Notes: generated from the sequence alone by a model not told the origin. 64,000 nt of DNA from Ariolimax columbianus (GCA_036924085.1 JAVGWX010000019.1:12948196-13012195), one strand, 5' to 3'. Positions 1-13,424 are shown, counted from the stretch's first letter. Made by a program: numbers and translations.

Positions 1-345
1 TGTATATTTAACAAACTTGCCATTTACAGACTTGCATTTAACAAATTTTCATATAGAAAACTTAAATTTAACAAACTTGTAGTTAACAGACTTGTTTTTA
101 ACAAACTTGTATTTAATACACATGCATTTAGTAATCTTGTATTTATCACACCTGTACAAACTTGTACGTAACACATTTTGTCAAATACGTTTACATTACA
201 AATTGTTTGGTTTTTACATTCAACACATATTAAATTAACATACTTCTGTTAAGCATAATTATATTAAACATACTTGCACATTATATACTTGTACAAAACA
301 TACATACATACAAATAACGATTGAAATTAACACACTTGTATTTTA
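1..345. repeat. Degenerate AT-rich tandem repeat, about 17-18 bp unit
   Basis: The stretch repeats a loose motif of the form tttaacaaacttgtat, with alternates such as tttaacagacttg and tttagtaatcttg. Spacing drifts and copies decay toward the right, so this is an old array or the edge of one that continues to the left of the window. No coding signal is seen. Confidence 0.6.
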
Positions 346-1040
346 AAATAGCAATTTAACAATTAATAATTTAACTACGATATGTTGAAGGCCCAACTCG
401 TGTGAATAGAAAGTAATTGTAGACGTGTCTGTCCTGACACATGATGACGATTTACAGAAACACATAACCAACGCTCATCACGATCGAAGGCACTATACAA
501 TCAACATGACAATCAGCTATCAGCTTAAACAATGACTGTCAGCTACACAATCCACGTATCTCACACATTGTGGATTTCTGCTGCTACTTGAACCCCAGCG
601 TGAAGTATAGAAGGGAGAGAACTATTCATCACGTCAACTATTAGATTACCCATGTGTAACGATGCCATGTAAATCCAGAACAAAGGCATGTTTCAACATT
701 AGTTGGGCTTCCTGAAAGAGTAGGCCATGGTACTATTAGATAGACGCGATACAATACCGACACACAATAACGATAAATAAATGTAGATTGGATGTTGTGC
801 GACAGTGTAAATGAAGACGAATGGACATTTGATAAATTGTGATAAATTGATTTTTTGCGCCGTTCTTCTAGGCAGATTATGTATACAGACACAATTATAT
901 ACGTATATATTTGTAAATGTAAACATATAATGTCGAGAGAGATGAGACGTTATTAAGTGTAAATCCCATCTTTAAAAATTTAAGGTAAATCGTACCTGTC
1001 TTTACCTTCCCTTATTTACTTTGTCCATATTTAGTTTGAA
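346..1040. other. No recognisable gene
   Basis: Unique-looking AT-rich sequence. Short open frames on the minus strand around 641-926 resemble no family I know. I see no repeat structure. Confidence 0.5.
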
Positions 1041-1045
1041 AAGAT

Positions 1046-1864
1046 TTGAATCTGAAATTCACGTGGTCCAAGAAGGTTTTTAGAAACGACAGAGGGACCA
1101 GGGACCACACATTCATTATGAGGAATATCTACGAAAAATGTAGAGCGTTTAATGTAGACCTGTACACATGTTTCATTGATTACTCCAAGGCCTTCGATAC
1201 GGTAAAACATCAAAATCTGTGGAACATCATGAAAAAAATGGGGTATCCTGTGCACATTATTCATCTCATTGAAACAGTATACCGAGATCAACAAGCCGCT
1301 GTCAGACTATCTGGGCAAACATCAGATTGGTTCGTAGTACTAAAGGGAGTAAGACAGGGATGTATCCTCTCACCTTATCTATATAACATCTATGCGGAAT
1401 GTATAATGAGAAATGTACGAGAAGATGAGAACATGAGTTACGATACGCAGATGACACAGTTATACAATCAAGAAGTGCAGAAGGGCTAGAGCATCTAATT
1501 TCAGCTGTAAATGGACACAGTAAAAATCCAAACCTGTTTATAAACATAAACGAAACAAAGATAATTACCAACGACAAAACTGTCAACATAAATTTACAGT
1601 AGATGGTGAGGAAATAGACCAGGTCACGCATTTTAAATATTTGGGCTCCAGAATTGACAAAAATGGCGACTGCTCGAAGAAAATCAGAAGAAGACTAGCC
1701 ATGGCAATGCACAGACTGAACAGCCTGAAGAAAATTATGGCAGAGCACCAACAAAATAATAAAATTAAAAGTCTTTAGAATTTGTGTTTTTCCTATGGCA
1801 GCTTATGGCTGCGAATTATGGACGATTACCAAAACTTCTAGACAAATGATCGAATCCTTCGAGT
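1046..1864 (+). pseudogene. LINE-B reverse transcriptase, left part (split by LINE-A)
   Basis: Part of a non-LTR retrotransposon reverse transcriptase of the RTE-like kind. The frame opening at 1046 carries GTRDHTFIMRNIYEK, then motif A as FIDYSKAFDTV, then GVRQGCILSPYLYNIYAE. The catalytic motif RYADDTVI is present at 1441-1464 but in another frame, so a frameshift lies just before it. Further on are FKYLGSRIDKNGD and YGCELWTIT, again with shifts and stops. The first half of the RT and any endonuclease are missing. The fragment stops within ...IESFE at 1864, where LINE-A is inserted, and resumes at 3446. Dead copy. Confidence 0.85.
1852..1864 (+). other. Target-site duplication, left copy (LINE-A in LINE-B)
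   Basis: The 13 bp gaatccttcgagt here is repeated exactly at 3446-3458. The two copies flank the LINE-A insertion, which marks a target-primed retrotransposition event. Confidence 0.85.
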
Positions 1865-3445
1865 AAACGAGGAGAAAACCACATGTACAATATTCTCGCT
1901 TTCAATCAAACCACAAAATACCAAATTAAGTTTAAATGGCCAATTCCTGCAGCCAAACGACAACCCAAACTATCTGGGAGTCACATTTGATCGGCGTATG
2001 ACATGGAAAAGTCAGAGAAACCGAATGGGAGCCAGAGAAAGAATGGCAATCATGAGGAAACTTGCTGGCACAAGCTGGGGAGCAGACAAAAGCAAACTAA
2101 AGAAACTGTACACTGGAAGAGTGAGACCAGTTCTCGAGTATGGCATTGCGGCATGGACAACAGCAGCAAAGGCGAACTTCGATAAAGTTAGCAAACTTCA
2201 AAACCAAGCCATGAGAGTTATAACAGGAGGCATGAAGTCAACGCCAATTGTAGAACTTGAAAAGATTACAAAACTGCAATCCATGACCGATAGAAGAGAC
2301 TGCAGAGCCTAGCTGCAGTCAGAGAAACTCCGAAGACTGACTGACCATCCAATGCACCAGAGACTAACCAATTTGGGAAATGTGAAACTAAAGCGGAGAA
2401 ACTTTGCAGAAATAACCAAAGCAAAGATGCACGAAGATCCCATAAACGCACTAACAACACCAAAGCCCATCACTACTGTACGAAAACCTACCTGGAGGCA
2501 GGATATATTTCCAGAGGTGGTAGAAAATATACCAGGTATTGGAAATAAAAACTGCCAGACTGAAAAAGAAAGGAGAGATACTACCCTAAGCTTTATATCG
2601 AAAAACTACCCAAGCATGGACTGGACCCATGCATACACCGACGGTTCTGTAACACAGAACGGAGGGGCAGGAGCATTCCTAAACCTACCAAATAGCAGAA
2701 AAATAACACTGTCATTCGCTACTGGTAAGTTCACAAGCAATTTCAGAGCGGAGGCAGAGCCACTGAGGGCGGCAGTGGAAGAAATGGTGACACATAAAGA
2801 AAATGAAAGCCATACAGTCCTGCTTACAGATGCTCTCGCCGTAGTCTAAGCGCTAAAAAGCCAGAAAAACACTGAGCTTAATGACTTAAGAGCAGTACTC
2901 TGTCAACTATGCCAGCAGTCCGCACCAAAAAGGGTAGTGGTACAGTGGGTCCCATCACACTGCAACATCCAAGGCAACGAGGAGGCAGACAGACTGGCAA
3001 AAGAAGGTGCAAGACTACCACAAACAGATACTAGTATGACGTACGAAGAGTCAAAACGGCTTATCAAAGCCGGATACATGACCAAATAGGAAACTGAACA
3101 TACTGGTTACACCAAAAACGATGCCTATTACCAGTTGAACAGAAGAGAGCAGGTCGTTGTCTTCAAACTTCGCACTGGCCACAATAGACTGAGGTACCAC
3201 CTATTCAACAAATTGAAGATAGGTGGAACCAACGAATGCCCGTGTGGTACCGGGACAATGACCGCTGAACATCTGCTGCAGAACTGCCCGACATACGAGG
3301 ATCAGAGAGAGCAGATGTGGCCATCACCAGTGGAACCACAAGACAAGCTCTATGGCAGTGTCGACAGCCTCAGGATGACCGCCGCTTTTTTCGAAAAAAT
3401 AATGGTTACTGTCTGACTGCGTACGAAGAAGAAGAAGAAGAAGAA
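1865..3445 (+). mobile_element. LINE-A copy 1, 5'-truncated, nested in LINE-B
   Basis: Non-LTR retrotransposon 3' half of the RNase H-bearing I/Jockey-like kind. In order it has the RT thumb (YLGVTFDRRMTWK, RPVLEYGIAAW, 1970-2250), a connection segment, RNase H (YTDGSVTQNGGAGAF near 2634, FRAEAEPLRAAVE, LLTDALAVV, then GNEEADRLAKEG near 2980) and a C-terminal CCHC-type knuckle (CPCGTGTMTAEHLLQNC, 3238-3290). It ends in a (GAA)n tail at 3425-3447. In-frame stops near 2310, 2847 and 3088 replace sense codons found in copy 2. It is truncated before the RT active site. Exact 13 bp duplications flank it. Dead copy. Confidence 0.9.
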
Positions 3446-3820
3446 GAATCCTTCGAGTCAAAATTTTACTGAAAGATTTTCAAAATACCCTGGACCAAGA
3501 AAAAAATAAATGTAGATATTCGGCAACAGGTGAGCTTAGAGTAGAACTTGTTTATCAATTCCATTATGATCAGAAAAGGTAAATACTTCGGTCACATCAA
3601 GAGACAGCGGTCTTGATACAACAGTGATGGAAGGTATAGTGCCAGGCAAGAGAGGCAGGGATAGACCAAGAAAACGATGGTACCAAGATATCCAGGAATG
3701 CCTGGGTGTGACTGTGGCGGAGGCTGGTGTTTTGGAAAGGGAAAGAGTTTCTTTCAGACAGACTGTGATAAAAGCGACGTTATATAAAGATGATTTAGTT
3801 TGTCCAGTTATATATTGAGT
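3446..3820 (+). pseudogene. LINE-B reverse transcriptase, right part
   Basis: Resumption of LINE-B after the nested element; it repeats the 13 bp target site at 3446-3458. It encodes the C-terminal tail usual in RTE-like elements: KYFGHIKRQRS (about 3580) and then, in the frame from 3624, VMEGIVPGKRGRDRPRKRWY and QDIQECLGVTVAEA. A frameshift separates the two. Orientation and order agree with the left part at 1046-1864, so both belong to one interrupted element. Confidence 0.8.
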
Positions 3821-4372
3821 TGTACCTGGTTGCGATCCTATTTTTTTTTCAGAACGTGGGACAAGGACTGATGCAGACAAAAATTGATTTGAACTAACTG
3901 CCTCAATCTCCATTCATAAACTGAAAGTTGTCCTGGTCGCTGAACTGTAACCTTGCATCAAACTCTAGAATATAAATCCAATTGTGATTTCTCTTAGCAA
4001 TCACAAATGCTCCATTGGCAAATAAAATATGTTGATTCCTGCCATTAGTACTTATCAGCTGCTTTTGATCGAGCTAATCGAACTGATCATATTATTGACG
4101 GAAGTGAAAATAGACGTTTCAAATGCCAAAAACATTTGACATCTAAAAACATCCTTGGTTACGAGAAATGGAAGGACAAATTAAATTAAAAGAACATTTC
4201 TTGTATTTAAGTTTGTAGGAAACCAACAGAGTTTTAAAAGTCGATAGATAATGGCAAAATAAAGAATAAATCCAGGTCAATAAATAAAAAGTTCCATATT
4301 AAAACAAGTACGCAGAGAACAAACAGACAATAAATGCAATAAATAAGTTCCAAAGACCGATTGTAGTACTCA
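3821..4372. other. No recognisable gene
   Basis: AT-rich spacer between the LINE-B tail and LINE-D. It may hold decayed 5' parts of LINE-D, but I cannot support a frame. Confidence 0.45.
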
Positions 4373-5235
4373 TACAAAGAGGAGTACGTCAAGGGGACCC
4401 CATCTCACCGAGCCTTTTTTTCAGCATGCCTGGAATCCGTCATCAGCCGGTGCGACTGGGATACCTTTGTCATCAGCATAAATGACAGGCTGCTAAATCA
4501 CCTTCGCTTTGTAGATGATCTAGTACTAATAACGGAGGCAGCCACAGAAGCCAATGAAACGCTAGCCAGAGAGGAAAGGAAAGCGGGACTCGAATTGAAC
4601 ACGTCCAAGACTAAAGTCATGCGCAATCGGTTCGCTTCCAGCGACCCAGTCTTCCTAGATGGCGACGACGACGTGGACGAGCATCTCCGGTAATGGACAA
4701 CATCCACAACCAGAGCCTGCGCATCTCTCTATTCAACCCCCTAGTACTACCTTCAATATGATATGCGGCGGAAACATGGACACTCACGAAAGAGACGGAG
4801 TTCAAACTCAGAGTGACCCAAGCCTCCTTTGAGAGACGCATGGTCGGCCTCATTTTCATAGCCAGCCTACAAAAGGTCTTCACAACTCGGACACACGTCA
4901 ATTGTCCCTGGTGGAATTAGCAGTTATTTTTGCAGAGAATATGACACATCGCGGGGAACGGGGGGAAGGGGGGGGGGCACGAAGAACTGACTATCGTTGT
5001 AGCACAAGGACAGCAATATGGCACACTAGAGATAAGCATAGACCACGGGGACGACCACCAACACGGTGGTCCGACTCCCTTACATCCCGCAACAACATTT
5101 ACGATGCCACAGATGGAGGACTCATTATCCACTGGTCCACCGTGGCCCAAGACAAAGACTGTTGGAAGAGAAGTTGGGGCCCGCAAGGGTGTAACCGCCG
5201 CTGACGAACGGGTCGCACAGTAATCAAGTAATAAA
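4373..5235 (+). pseudogene. LINE-D, RTE-like reverse transcriptase relic
   Basis: RT fragment starting at the GVRQGDPISPSLFFSACLE block (4380-4430). It continues with RFVDDLVLI, a variant of FADD, near 4505 and LELNTSKTKVM near 4590. After a stop at 4692 come AAETWTLTKETEFKLR (4765-4812) and, beyond a degraded G-rich stretch at 4955-4980, the family's C-terminal tail RPRGRPPTRWSDSL and HWSTVAQDKDCWKRSW (5038-5180). It ends in an A-rich AATAAAG-type tail near 5230. Frameshifts and stops show a dead copy of a different lineage from LINE-A and LINE-B. Confidence 0.8.
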
Positions 5236-5764
5236 GAAGTAAAGGCTTCGAGCGGTAAATGTGAGAAATAAATTGAAAAAAGAAATGGTAGAATTAGGTG
5301 AGGAAAACCACAGTGGGTGGGAAATAAGAGATACTCGTTTCAATGATGACGTAGTGAGAGATATGCAGATAACGAAGAGAAATCAGCAAAAAATAGAAGA
5401 TGGAGACAAACTAAACTAGCAGGAGAATAATGAAGCAGATGACGGAATAAAAACAACACCAGAATGGTAAATAAAAATACGCTGAGTTGTAAATAGTAGT
5501 AAGTGAATGGTTGAGAGGCAAAGGCCATTTGCTGAAGAACAATGGAAGGGCTGCCAGCACTAATGGAGTTTCGTGATAGGAATTCAATAAAAAGCCCTAA
5601 TTGAAGATGTCACTGGAACAGTTGTACTCGAAGACCAAAGAACAGCCTAACTGTCGTTTTTCAAGCACGTCGCAAATGTCGACTAAATATGTTTGAGCCA
5701 CGCACTGTTAACCTAATTATGAAAATATAATTGGTACTAGAGTTGTCACAGCAAGATTTGAAGT
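5236..5764. other. No recognisable gene
   Basis: A-rich spacer. I saw no repeat or coding family. Confidence 0.45.
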
Positions 5765-6012
5765 TAATGATGTGGTCTTGTTTAATGCTCACAATGCGTC
5801 GGTTTACCCTTTTGTGCTCCCTGCAAAGGACGTTAAGTTGCGGGATGTAGTAGCTTTTCCCCCATACCGAACATGGTAATTTAGGTGGACTGCGGTCCTC
5901 AGGCGGTTGTGTTTTTCTTTGCTTCATCTACGTGGTGTTCTCTACTACGGGGATCACATCAACCCACATCTCACAAGCGAGGTTGCCTTGAAAACAGTCT
6001 GTACCTAGATAA
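5765..6012 (-). mobile_element. Rep-2 dispersed repeat, copy 1
   Basis: About 250 bp matching two other places in the window (27710-27975, same orientation, and 58613-58905, opposite). Shared blocks include aaggacgtta followed by a cgggttgcagtagctttcc-like stretch here and later a tgccttgaaaacag-like stretch. Divergence is high. Strand is set so that the (AAC)n end of copy 3 is 3'. No open frame is conserved, so it is probably a non-autonomous element. Confidence 0.6.
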
Positions 6013-6929
6013 CGCTACATGGAAGAGAAATTATGGTCTTGGTCAGAGTATTGTGCCTGACTCTGACACAATGTCCTGGTCTCAGTTTCCCTATGATGTG
6101 TTAAACACGCGCCAACTAAAGAGACCATGTCTGGTAGTAGTCGTATGCTTAATATGGTACGCATGAAACGAAACAGAAAAGACAATACAGGAAGAGATTT
6201 AAAGGGTCGAATTTTTTATTATTTGTTTCTCATTTCTTTTGTTGATTATTTCCTGGTTAGCAGCAATTCCTCTTTTGCTGTTTTCTCTGCTGTTTCTATT
6301 CGGCCTGTCTTTAGATGATGTTAGTGGGGGCTGGCATTACTTACTAACTGTCTTTTACATCATTTTGTGCAGTGAAATGAGGAAATAAGTTTACGTTGAT
6401 TTCTTAAGTCAAGGTGTATTGTAGGATTTCTCGTATGTCATTTTTCCATATGCTGCGATCTTCCGTCGTGCCTGGTAGCTACATCTTCGTGGGCTGTAAG
6501 AGTGCAGATAGTCGATCATGTCGCTATCTCATTAGAAGATAACCTGGCCTTATTTTCTGTCTTAGTTCTCACCATGTTTCTGTCACCCTTTTCGAATTGT
6601 TCCCTCTTGATCACACTAATTATTCTTAGTCATTTAATTTCGTATTTTGTAAATTTCCTTTCCTGTGCCTTGGTAGCCCAAATTTGACATGGATATTTTG
6701 TTTATCAGTCATTGATGTTTTGCAAAACTGATGCTTGGATGTTTAATTATGGTGACAATTGATAAGTCACAAGAGAGTCTTGGATAATTCCTCACAGTAC
6801 CGACTTCGATGCTCTAGAACGATCCCACGTGTGCTCTGCCTCTTCCATTGCTGAAAATACCGTCGACAGCCGACCATTGTCGATACCTGGGTGATGTCTT
6901 TACTCGTTTTTCCATTGTTTCACCGCTGT
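6013..6929. other. No clear gene; possible antisense LINE tail near 6395-6690
   Basis: The minus strand near 6425-6480 reads GTTEDRSIWKNDIREILQ, which is reminiscent of LINE C-terminal tails, but upstream support is poor. Otherwise unique sequence. Confidence 0.3.
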
Positions 6930-7208
6930 AGTTTGTGGTCCCCCCCCCCCCTTGTAGTTTGTGGTCCCCTTCAGTCGCTGTAGATTGTGGTCCCCTCCAG
7001 CCACTGTAGTTTGTGGTCCCCTTCAGCCTTTGTAGTTTGTGGTCCCCTCCAGCCGTTGTAGTTTGTGGTCCCCTTCAGTCGCTGTAGTTTGTGTTCCCCT
7101 CCAGCCGCTGTAGTTTGTGGTCTACTCCAGCCGCTGTAGTTTGTGGTCCCCTCCAGCCGCTGTAGTTTGTGGTTTCTCCAGCCGCTGCAGTTTGTGGTCC
7201 CCTCCAGC
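6930..7208. repeat. 26 bp minisatellite
   Basis: About ten copies of tgtagtttgtggtcccctcc plus agccgc, with point variants (ccttcagtcg, ctactccag). The left edge has a run of C. An open minus-strand frame through it is a by-product. Confidence 0.9.
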
Positions 7209-7275
7209 CACGCTGCGCTGGTCAGGGCAACGTTAGGAGGGTGCGGATTATGTGGTGAGTTAAGTGTTTGCTGGT

Positions 7276-7698
7276 TCATAGTAAGGGAGTCTTGAGCAAG
7301 GTCACGGTCACTCGCTCGTCTGCACCCGACATTTTCTTGAGGCCAGACATTGTCAGCACGTCTAGTACAGATGCAGTCCGTATATTACACGAGTGCAGCA
7401 GTTTATCTCGAATGTTTTTATTGTGTACATTTTTGATGCAGCGGTACGGGAAAGAGCCTAGTACTGTATAACCTCTATCCTGCTTTCTAGTCCCACCTCT
7501 CCGTCCCCTAATACGTTTTAATTTTCTTGTCCTTTCCCGTGTGCTGTCCGTAGTCACACGGCTTTTGAGAATCTTTTCTGCTCGTAGCTGATCTAGGGGT
7601 TTAATCTCGCATAATGCTGCTGCGAGTCGTAAGACCAGCAGTGTATTTCTTGAGCATTTAAAAGCCTTCTGGATCAAAATGATCGCTTGGCGGGTCAT
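7276..7698 (-). CDS. Unrecognised 140-codon open frame, Arg/Lys-rich
   Basis: An uninterrupted minus-strand frame from an ATG at 7698. A basic stretch (RKLKRIRGRRGGTRKQ) lies about residues 58-73. The stop overlaps an ATG that opens the frame running into the 26 bp minisatellite. I do not recognise the product. The basic linker recalls segments upstream of the endonuclease in some LINE proteins, but that is only an impression. It may equally be chance. Confidence 0.2.
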   Translation of the reverse strand: MTRQAIILIQKAFKCSRNTLLVLRLAAALCEIKPLDQLRAEKILKSRVTTDSTRERTRKLKRIRGRRGGTRKQDRGYTVLGSFPYRCIKNVHNKNIRDKLLHSCNIRTASVLDVLTMSGLKKMSGADERVTVTLLKTPLL

Positions 7699-8339
7699 GA
7701 GCTTTGTTCATCTGCGACACGGTCACTTCTTTGACGCAGATACATTCGACTGGGCGCCATTCAATCAAACTGGAGTGCAGATTTCATTGTCTAAAATACA
7801 CATGTATGACCGAAACAGGTTTTGTTTTGTTTAGCACATACATTTCACAAGTATGTTCACTTCTAACTATGGAGTATCATTTGCCTCCGAAAATAATCCT
7901 GAAACACACATGAAACACACTGACGAGATGTAACAGCATCCTACCAGGCGTGTGTATGCATACACGCAAACAATTTGAATTTTGATATTCAAATAGGTAG
8001 GTGTATTCCTGCTGCCAGGTAGAAAAGGCTTTCTGTTATCAGTTTATTTCTTAAGTTACTACCTGTGGCTTACTGGACATTGTACAGAGTAGATGGCGTT
8101 TTAGGTAGAGTTTCATTGTTTTTCGGAGGTTTTCGAATTTGTTATTCTAGCGGCGGTTAAAAACCTGCTATTTTTTTAATTGTCGTGCATATAGGATCGT
8201 TTAGTTTTGTCGTCTGTCCCCGAAATGACTAGTTATTTGATCTGTCCTAGTTCTTGTGACCAGCAAAATTTGCAGATTTTTGACTACTTCGTGATTGTGT
8301 TCGTTACTTGAGAGGTTAAACGGTTTACAACTATTAAAA
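7699..8339. other. No recognisable gene
   Basis: Unique AT-rich sequence with no supported feature. Confidence 0.45.
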
Positions 8340-9394
<1,055 letters not shown>

Positions 9395-9660
9395 TATAAT
9401 GTCATCTATCTACCTGTCTCGCGGCTGAATCCTTGCTCTGTAGTCAGATCTACCATCGTTAAAAGCCATCAGTGGAAGTTGTGGCGTGCTTTTCAGGAGA
9501 TGACCGAACCAACGTATTTTGTGTCTGGAAATGCGCTATGCACAAGACGTAGTGCCGACCATACTTCGAATGTCTTTGTTTCGCATTCTGTCTTTCCTAG
9601 TGACACCGTTGACTTTCGTCAATCGCTTCATTTCAGACACACTAATTGATTTGCGATTAA
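9395..9660 (-). pseudogene. LINE-M, C-terminal RT tail, antisense
   Basis: Read on the minus strand from 9655 down, the translation gives SEMKRLTKVNGVTRKDRMRN, then KDIRSMVGTT, a stop, then KIRWFGHLLKSTPQLPLMAF and YRARIQPRDR. This is the order of the region after the RT in RTE-like LINEs (cysteine-free linker, then IxWFGHL, then RARGRPRKRW). Only this tail survives. It is flanked by unique DNA and by the (CTAT)n array on the right. Confidence 0.75.
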
Positions 9661-9910
9661 GACCGAGGTAAAACAAAACAAAAACTTGTGTTTATTGTAT
9701 GTATGGATCAGATAACAAACAAAGTAAACAAAGAAATAACCACACAAAAAAAGAACTTCGTTTCTCAGAAGATCAGAGTATCTTTCATTCCAATGAACAA
9801 AGCCTCTAAAAACATCTTAATGCCTTTGACAATGTATGCAATCAATATACTGTGAGGATTAGTAAAGCAAAGAGGGAGACAATGAAAATCAGTAGAATAG
9901 AGAAAACATT

Positions 9911-10392
<482 letters not shown>

Positions 10393-10748
10393 AAAAAATT
10401 CTCTGTCATTAATATTGAAGTATTTGTCTCTAGCCCTATGTAGATTCCAGGCTTCTTATTTGGGATAAGACGGTAATAAAGATTCATATAACGCACAAAG
10501 TGAACGGTAACTAATAAAGATTGTTTATAATATCCCCCTTATCACGTTATACAGTCTTTTGAAATAACTACTGCTAGAACACACATATAAATGTATTCCA
10601 ACAAAGTGGTGAAATGTAATGGAAAACTATAGATACCAGAAAAATCAATACAAATCAGAACAATGATAAAAATGAACTCTAGTAAACTAAGCTTTGAAGA
10701 AGTTATCTTCATCATCATGTGGCATATTCATTACATAACGTAGTTTCC
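10393..10748. other. No recognisable gene
   Basis: AT-rich unique sequence between the tetranucleotide array and the 82 bp repeat. Confidence 0.45.
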
Positions 10749-11000
10749 GCAACGGCAGATCTGTATGTATCTCGGTTTAGGGCGAGTCGGCTCACTTCCT
10801 ACAATCCCCAGACTGTCCATAGTGTGCTCCGCCACTGCAACTCTGTATGTATCTCGGTTTAGGGCGAGTCGGCTCACTTCCTACAATCCCCAGACTGTCC
10901 ATAGTGTGCTCCGCCACTGCAGCTCTGTATGTATCTCGGTTTAGGGGTAGTCGGCTCACTTCCTACAATCCCCAGACTGGCCATAGTGTGCTCCGCCACT
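10749..11000. repeat. 82 bp tandem repeat, three copies
   Basis: ctgtatgtatctcggtttag begins at 10761, 10843 and 10925, exactly 82 bp apart. Copies 1 and 2 are nearly identical. Copy 3 has small changes (ggggtag, ctggcc). The array ends in ctccgccact before unique sequence. Confidence 0.95.
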
Positions 11001-11482
11001 ATGATTTTTCTCATTTGAATTCTGATACGATATCTTTTCTGCCAGTATTAGTTATTACCGTGTCAATACGTTTTACGCGTGCAGAGTTAATTCAAACTTT
11101 TTGTGGTGTACCCAGCTAGGCGAACATACAAGGCCAGTGCTGATGTTCGGAGTGCAGCTGGCTGTTCTATACGTGTTGAACTTTTACATTCTGTAATGAT
11201 GTTATTTCTAGCGTGCATGTTCCATATAGTTTCTTGGCAGTGTGTCGCTCGAAATGAACGGCGTGCGATCCACTTTACACTTAGCCATTTGGGAGCCGTA
11301 CTGTGATCTAGCTCCTGTTCATGAAACTAATTTTATTTCTTTTTACCTATGTTTCTGAGGTGATTTTTCTTATATTTTACTTCAAGGACATCTATATACT
11401 TGTTAGTTTGTATTTAACCTCTTCAAAACCATTACATCTGTGGATGTCATTGGTATTTATATATGAAAAAGAGCAGCAAAGA
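11001..11482. other. No recognisable gene
   Basis: Unique sequence. Short frames at 11103-11306 are not recognisable. Confidence 0.45.
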
Positions 11483-11885
11483 AAGATGACGTCATAACTG
11501 GCCATGGGTCTACATTGCTCTTCTAATTTAGTTCATTACAGATGCCGCCAGACCACGAATTTGCCGGGAATTCACACTAGTCGATGACTTCCACTTGTGT
11601 TCACAGAAAAGTGTTGTTGTTTTCCATTTGAACTGGTTAATTCGTTCGTTTTGTATGTTTTCTTCCGTTCGATTATCTTGAAATGGACATCGGCTTTATG
11701 AATAGCATTACGCTTAAACATGTGTCATATTTCACGGTCTAGTTCACCCGGCTGAACTTCACGAGATTGGCGCCCTTCTGCCAAGCTGAAGACAGTGTCA
11801 GCTTTTTGTATGAAATTTAGACACAACTATAATGAACTGCCACCTGGAGAGAAATTGATTACGACAGGTGTGTAGCGGCCCAAGA
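11483..11885 (+). mobile_element. Rep-1 dispersed repeat, copy 1 (5' part)
   Basis: About 400 bp homologous to 25183-25938 and 51341-52085. All three copies begin at the same point, at an agatgrcg sequence, and share blocks such as gggtctacattgctc, gatttgcc and cacactagtcgatgacttcc. This copy stops matching about 400 bp in, after ggagagaaattg. No conserved frame, so probably a non-autonomous or untranslated element of unknown class. Confidence 0.75.
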
Positions 11886-12060
11886 CACACCTTTGTTGTA
11901 TTGCGGGAGCTGATACTATAAACTGCAATAACGGGGACTCAGCGGCCTTCTAGGTTATTGGACTGATGATGATAATGATGATGATGATTATATAAATATA
12001 TATATTGAACAAACGAAAGGCTAGAACAGTTACTTGTGTCAGGCCTTCTTCTTTGGTTAC

Positions 12061-12409
12061 TTCTTCTTCGTCGTTTGTTCTCAAAATTTAGCTACCAAGT
12101 ACTGAAATGGATTGTGCAAGTAGCAGATTTTGTTCGGTGAACGAAATACGTAGTGTCGTAGTTTACAGCTTGACTGCGATATTTGAACCTTTCAGTCCAA
12201 CACATCCGATTTCAGACATATTTGAGTGCCGGTATAGTCTTTTCTCCTCGATGCCTTCTTCTTAGGCAGTCTGCTCTGTTGCTTCCTGTTATCCAGGATC
12301 ACTGGTTCAAGGTGTAGAAGGGTCTTACAAACTGTGGTTCGCTGGCCCTGACGTCAGCAGTCAGCTTTGGGTCGTTGACCGCTGAAGCTCATATACTGCT
12401 CAACATCTT
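12061..12409 (-). mobile_element. SINE-A copy a, full length, antisense
   Basis: 349 bp element bounded by a 9 bp duplication, tttggttac at 12052-12060 and 12410-12418. On its own strand it starts aagatgttgagcag, as other copies do, carries a tRNA A-box-like region and ends at the gaacaaacga/(gaa)-type tail. It abuts the 18 bp minisatellite on the right. More diverged than most copies, so an older insertion. Confidence 0.85.
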
Positions 12410-12416
12410 TTTGGTT

Positions 12417-13013
12417 ACACCATCGACTCCCACCACTCCATCGACTCCCACCATTCCATCGATTCCAACCACTCCATCGACTCCCACTAATCCATCACTT
12501 CCCCCACTCCACCGACTCCCACCACTCCATCGACTTCCCCCACTCCACCGACTCCCACCACTCCATCGACTTCCCCCACTCCATCGAATCCCACTACTCC
12601 ACCGACTCCCACCACTCCATCGACTCCCACCACTCCCTCGACTCCCCCCACTCCATCGACTCAAATCACTCCATCGACTCCCACCACTCCATCGACTCCC
12701 ACCACTCCATCGACTCCCACCACTCCATCGACTCCCACCACTCCATCGACTCCCACCACTCCATCGACTCCCACCACTCCATCGACTCACACCACTCCAT
12801 CGACTCCCACCACTCCATCGACTCCCACCACTCCATCGACTCCCACCACTCTATCGACTCCCACCCCTCTATCGACTCCCACCACTCCATCGACTCCCAC
12901 CACTCCATCGACTCCCACCACTCCATCGACTCCCACCACTCCATCGACTCCCACCACTCTATCGACTCCCACCACTCCATCGACTCCCACCACTCTATCG
13001 ACTCTCACCACTA
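12417..13013. repeat. 18 bp minisatellite, about 33 copies
   Basis: Unit cccaccactccatcgact repeats with few variants (ctctatcgact, ttcccccactccacc in the left third). Because 18 is a multiple of three, long frames stay open on both strands (for example PPLHRL repeated from 12375, and WWESME on the minus strand). None shows gene context. Confidence 0.97.
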
Positions 13014-13424
13014 GCATAGGTCTTTATCTTGCACTAACATAACCCTAGATTTCTATTACGTGGCCGGTTCTAGCAAATTGTTATATTCACAGTATATACC
13101 CCTTTGCGTTGATACAATGCTGTCTAACTACTTATTCTCAGTCCTAATCTCTCTGTTCTCGCTCGTCTGGTGTACTCTCAGCTTATACAAACGTCAGAAA
13201 GATGTCTATAGTGATCATCTCTGCTGGCTATTATTTTTCGTCGTCTGTTGTCAAGAACTTAGCGACTGCAGTTGTTCTCGTGACTATGACAGACGACAGT
13301 GGTTCTGTTAGCGTGGTTGTCAGGCCAAGGGTAACACATGTATTACGACGTGTTGTCGGGATGAAGCAGCACGTCGCATCTGACGAGAATGTAGACGAAT
13401 GCCACTCGGAGACTTGGAAGTCGG
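13014..13424. other. No recognisable gene
   Basis: Unique sequence between two minisatellites. Frames at 13060-13311 and 13202-13462 are short and unrecognised. Confidence 0.4.

Noticed and set aside
2352..4081. Host RNase H gene
   Set aside because: The RNase H motifs are continuous with a LINE RT thumb and CCHC knuckle and occur in two copies with GAA tails.
4498..4901. Minus-strand Ser/Arg-rich frames over LINE-D
   Set aside because: Shadows of the plus-strand RT fragment.
12375..13019. 214-codon Pro/Leu/His/Arg-rich frame as a mucin-like or structural protein
   Set aside because: 18 bp minisatellite with open frames on both strands and no gene context.
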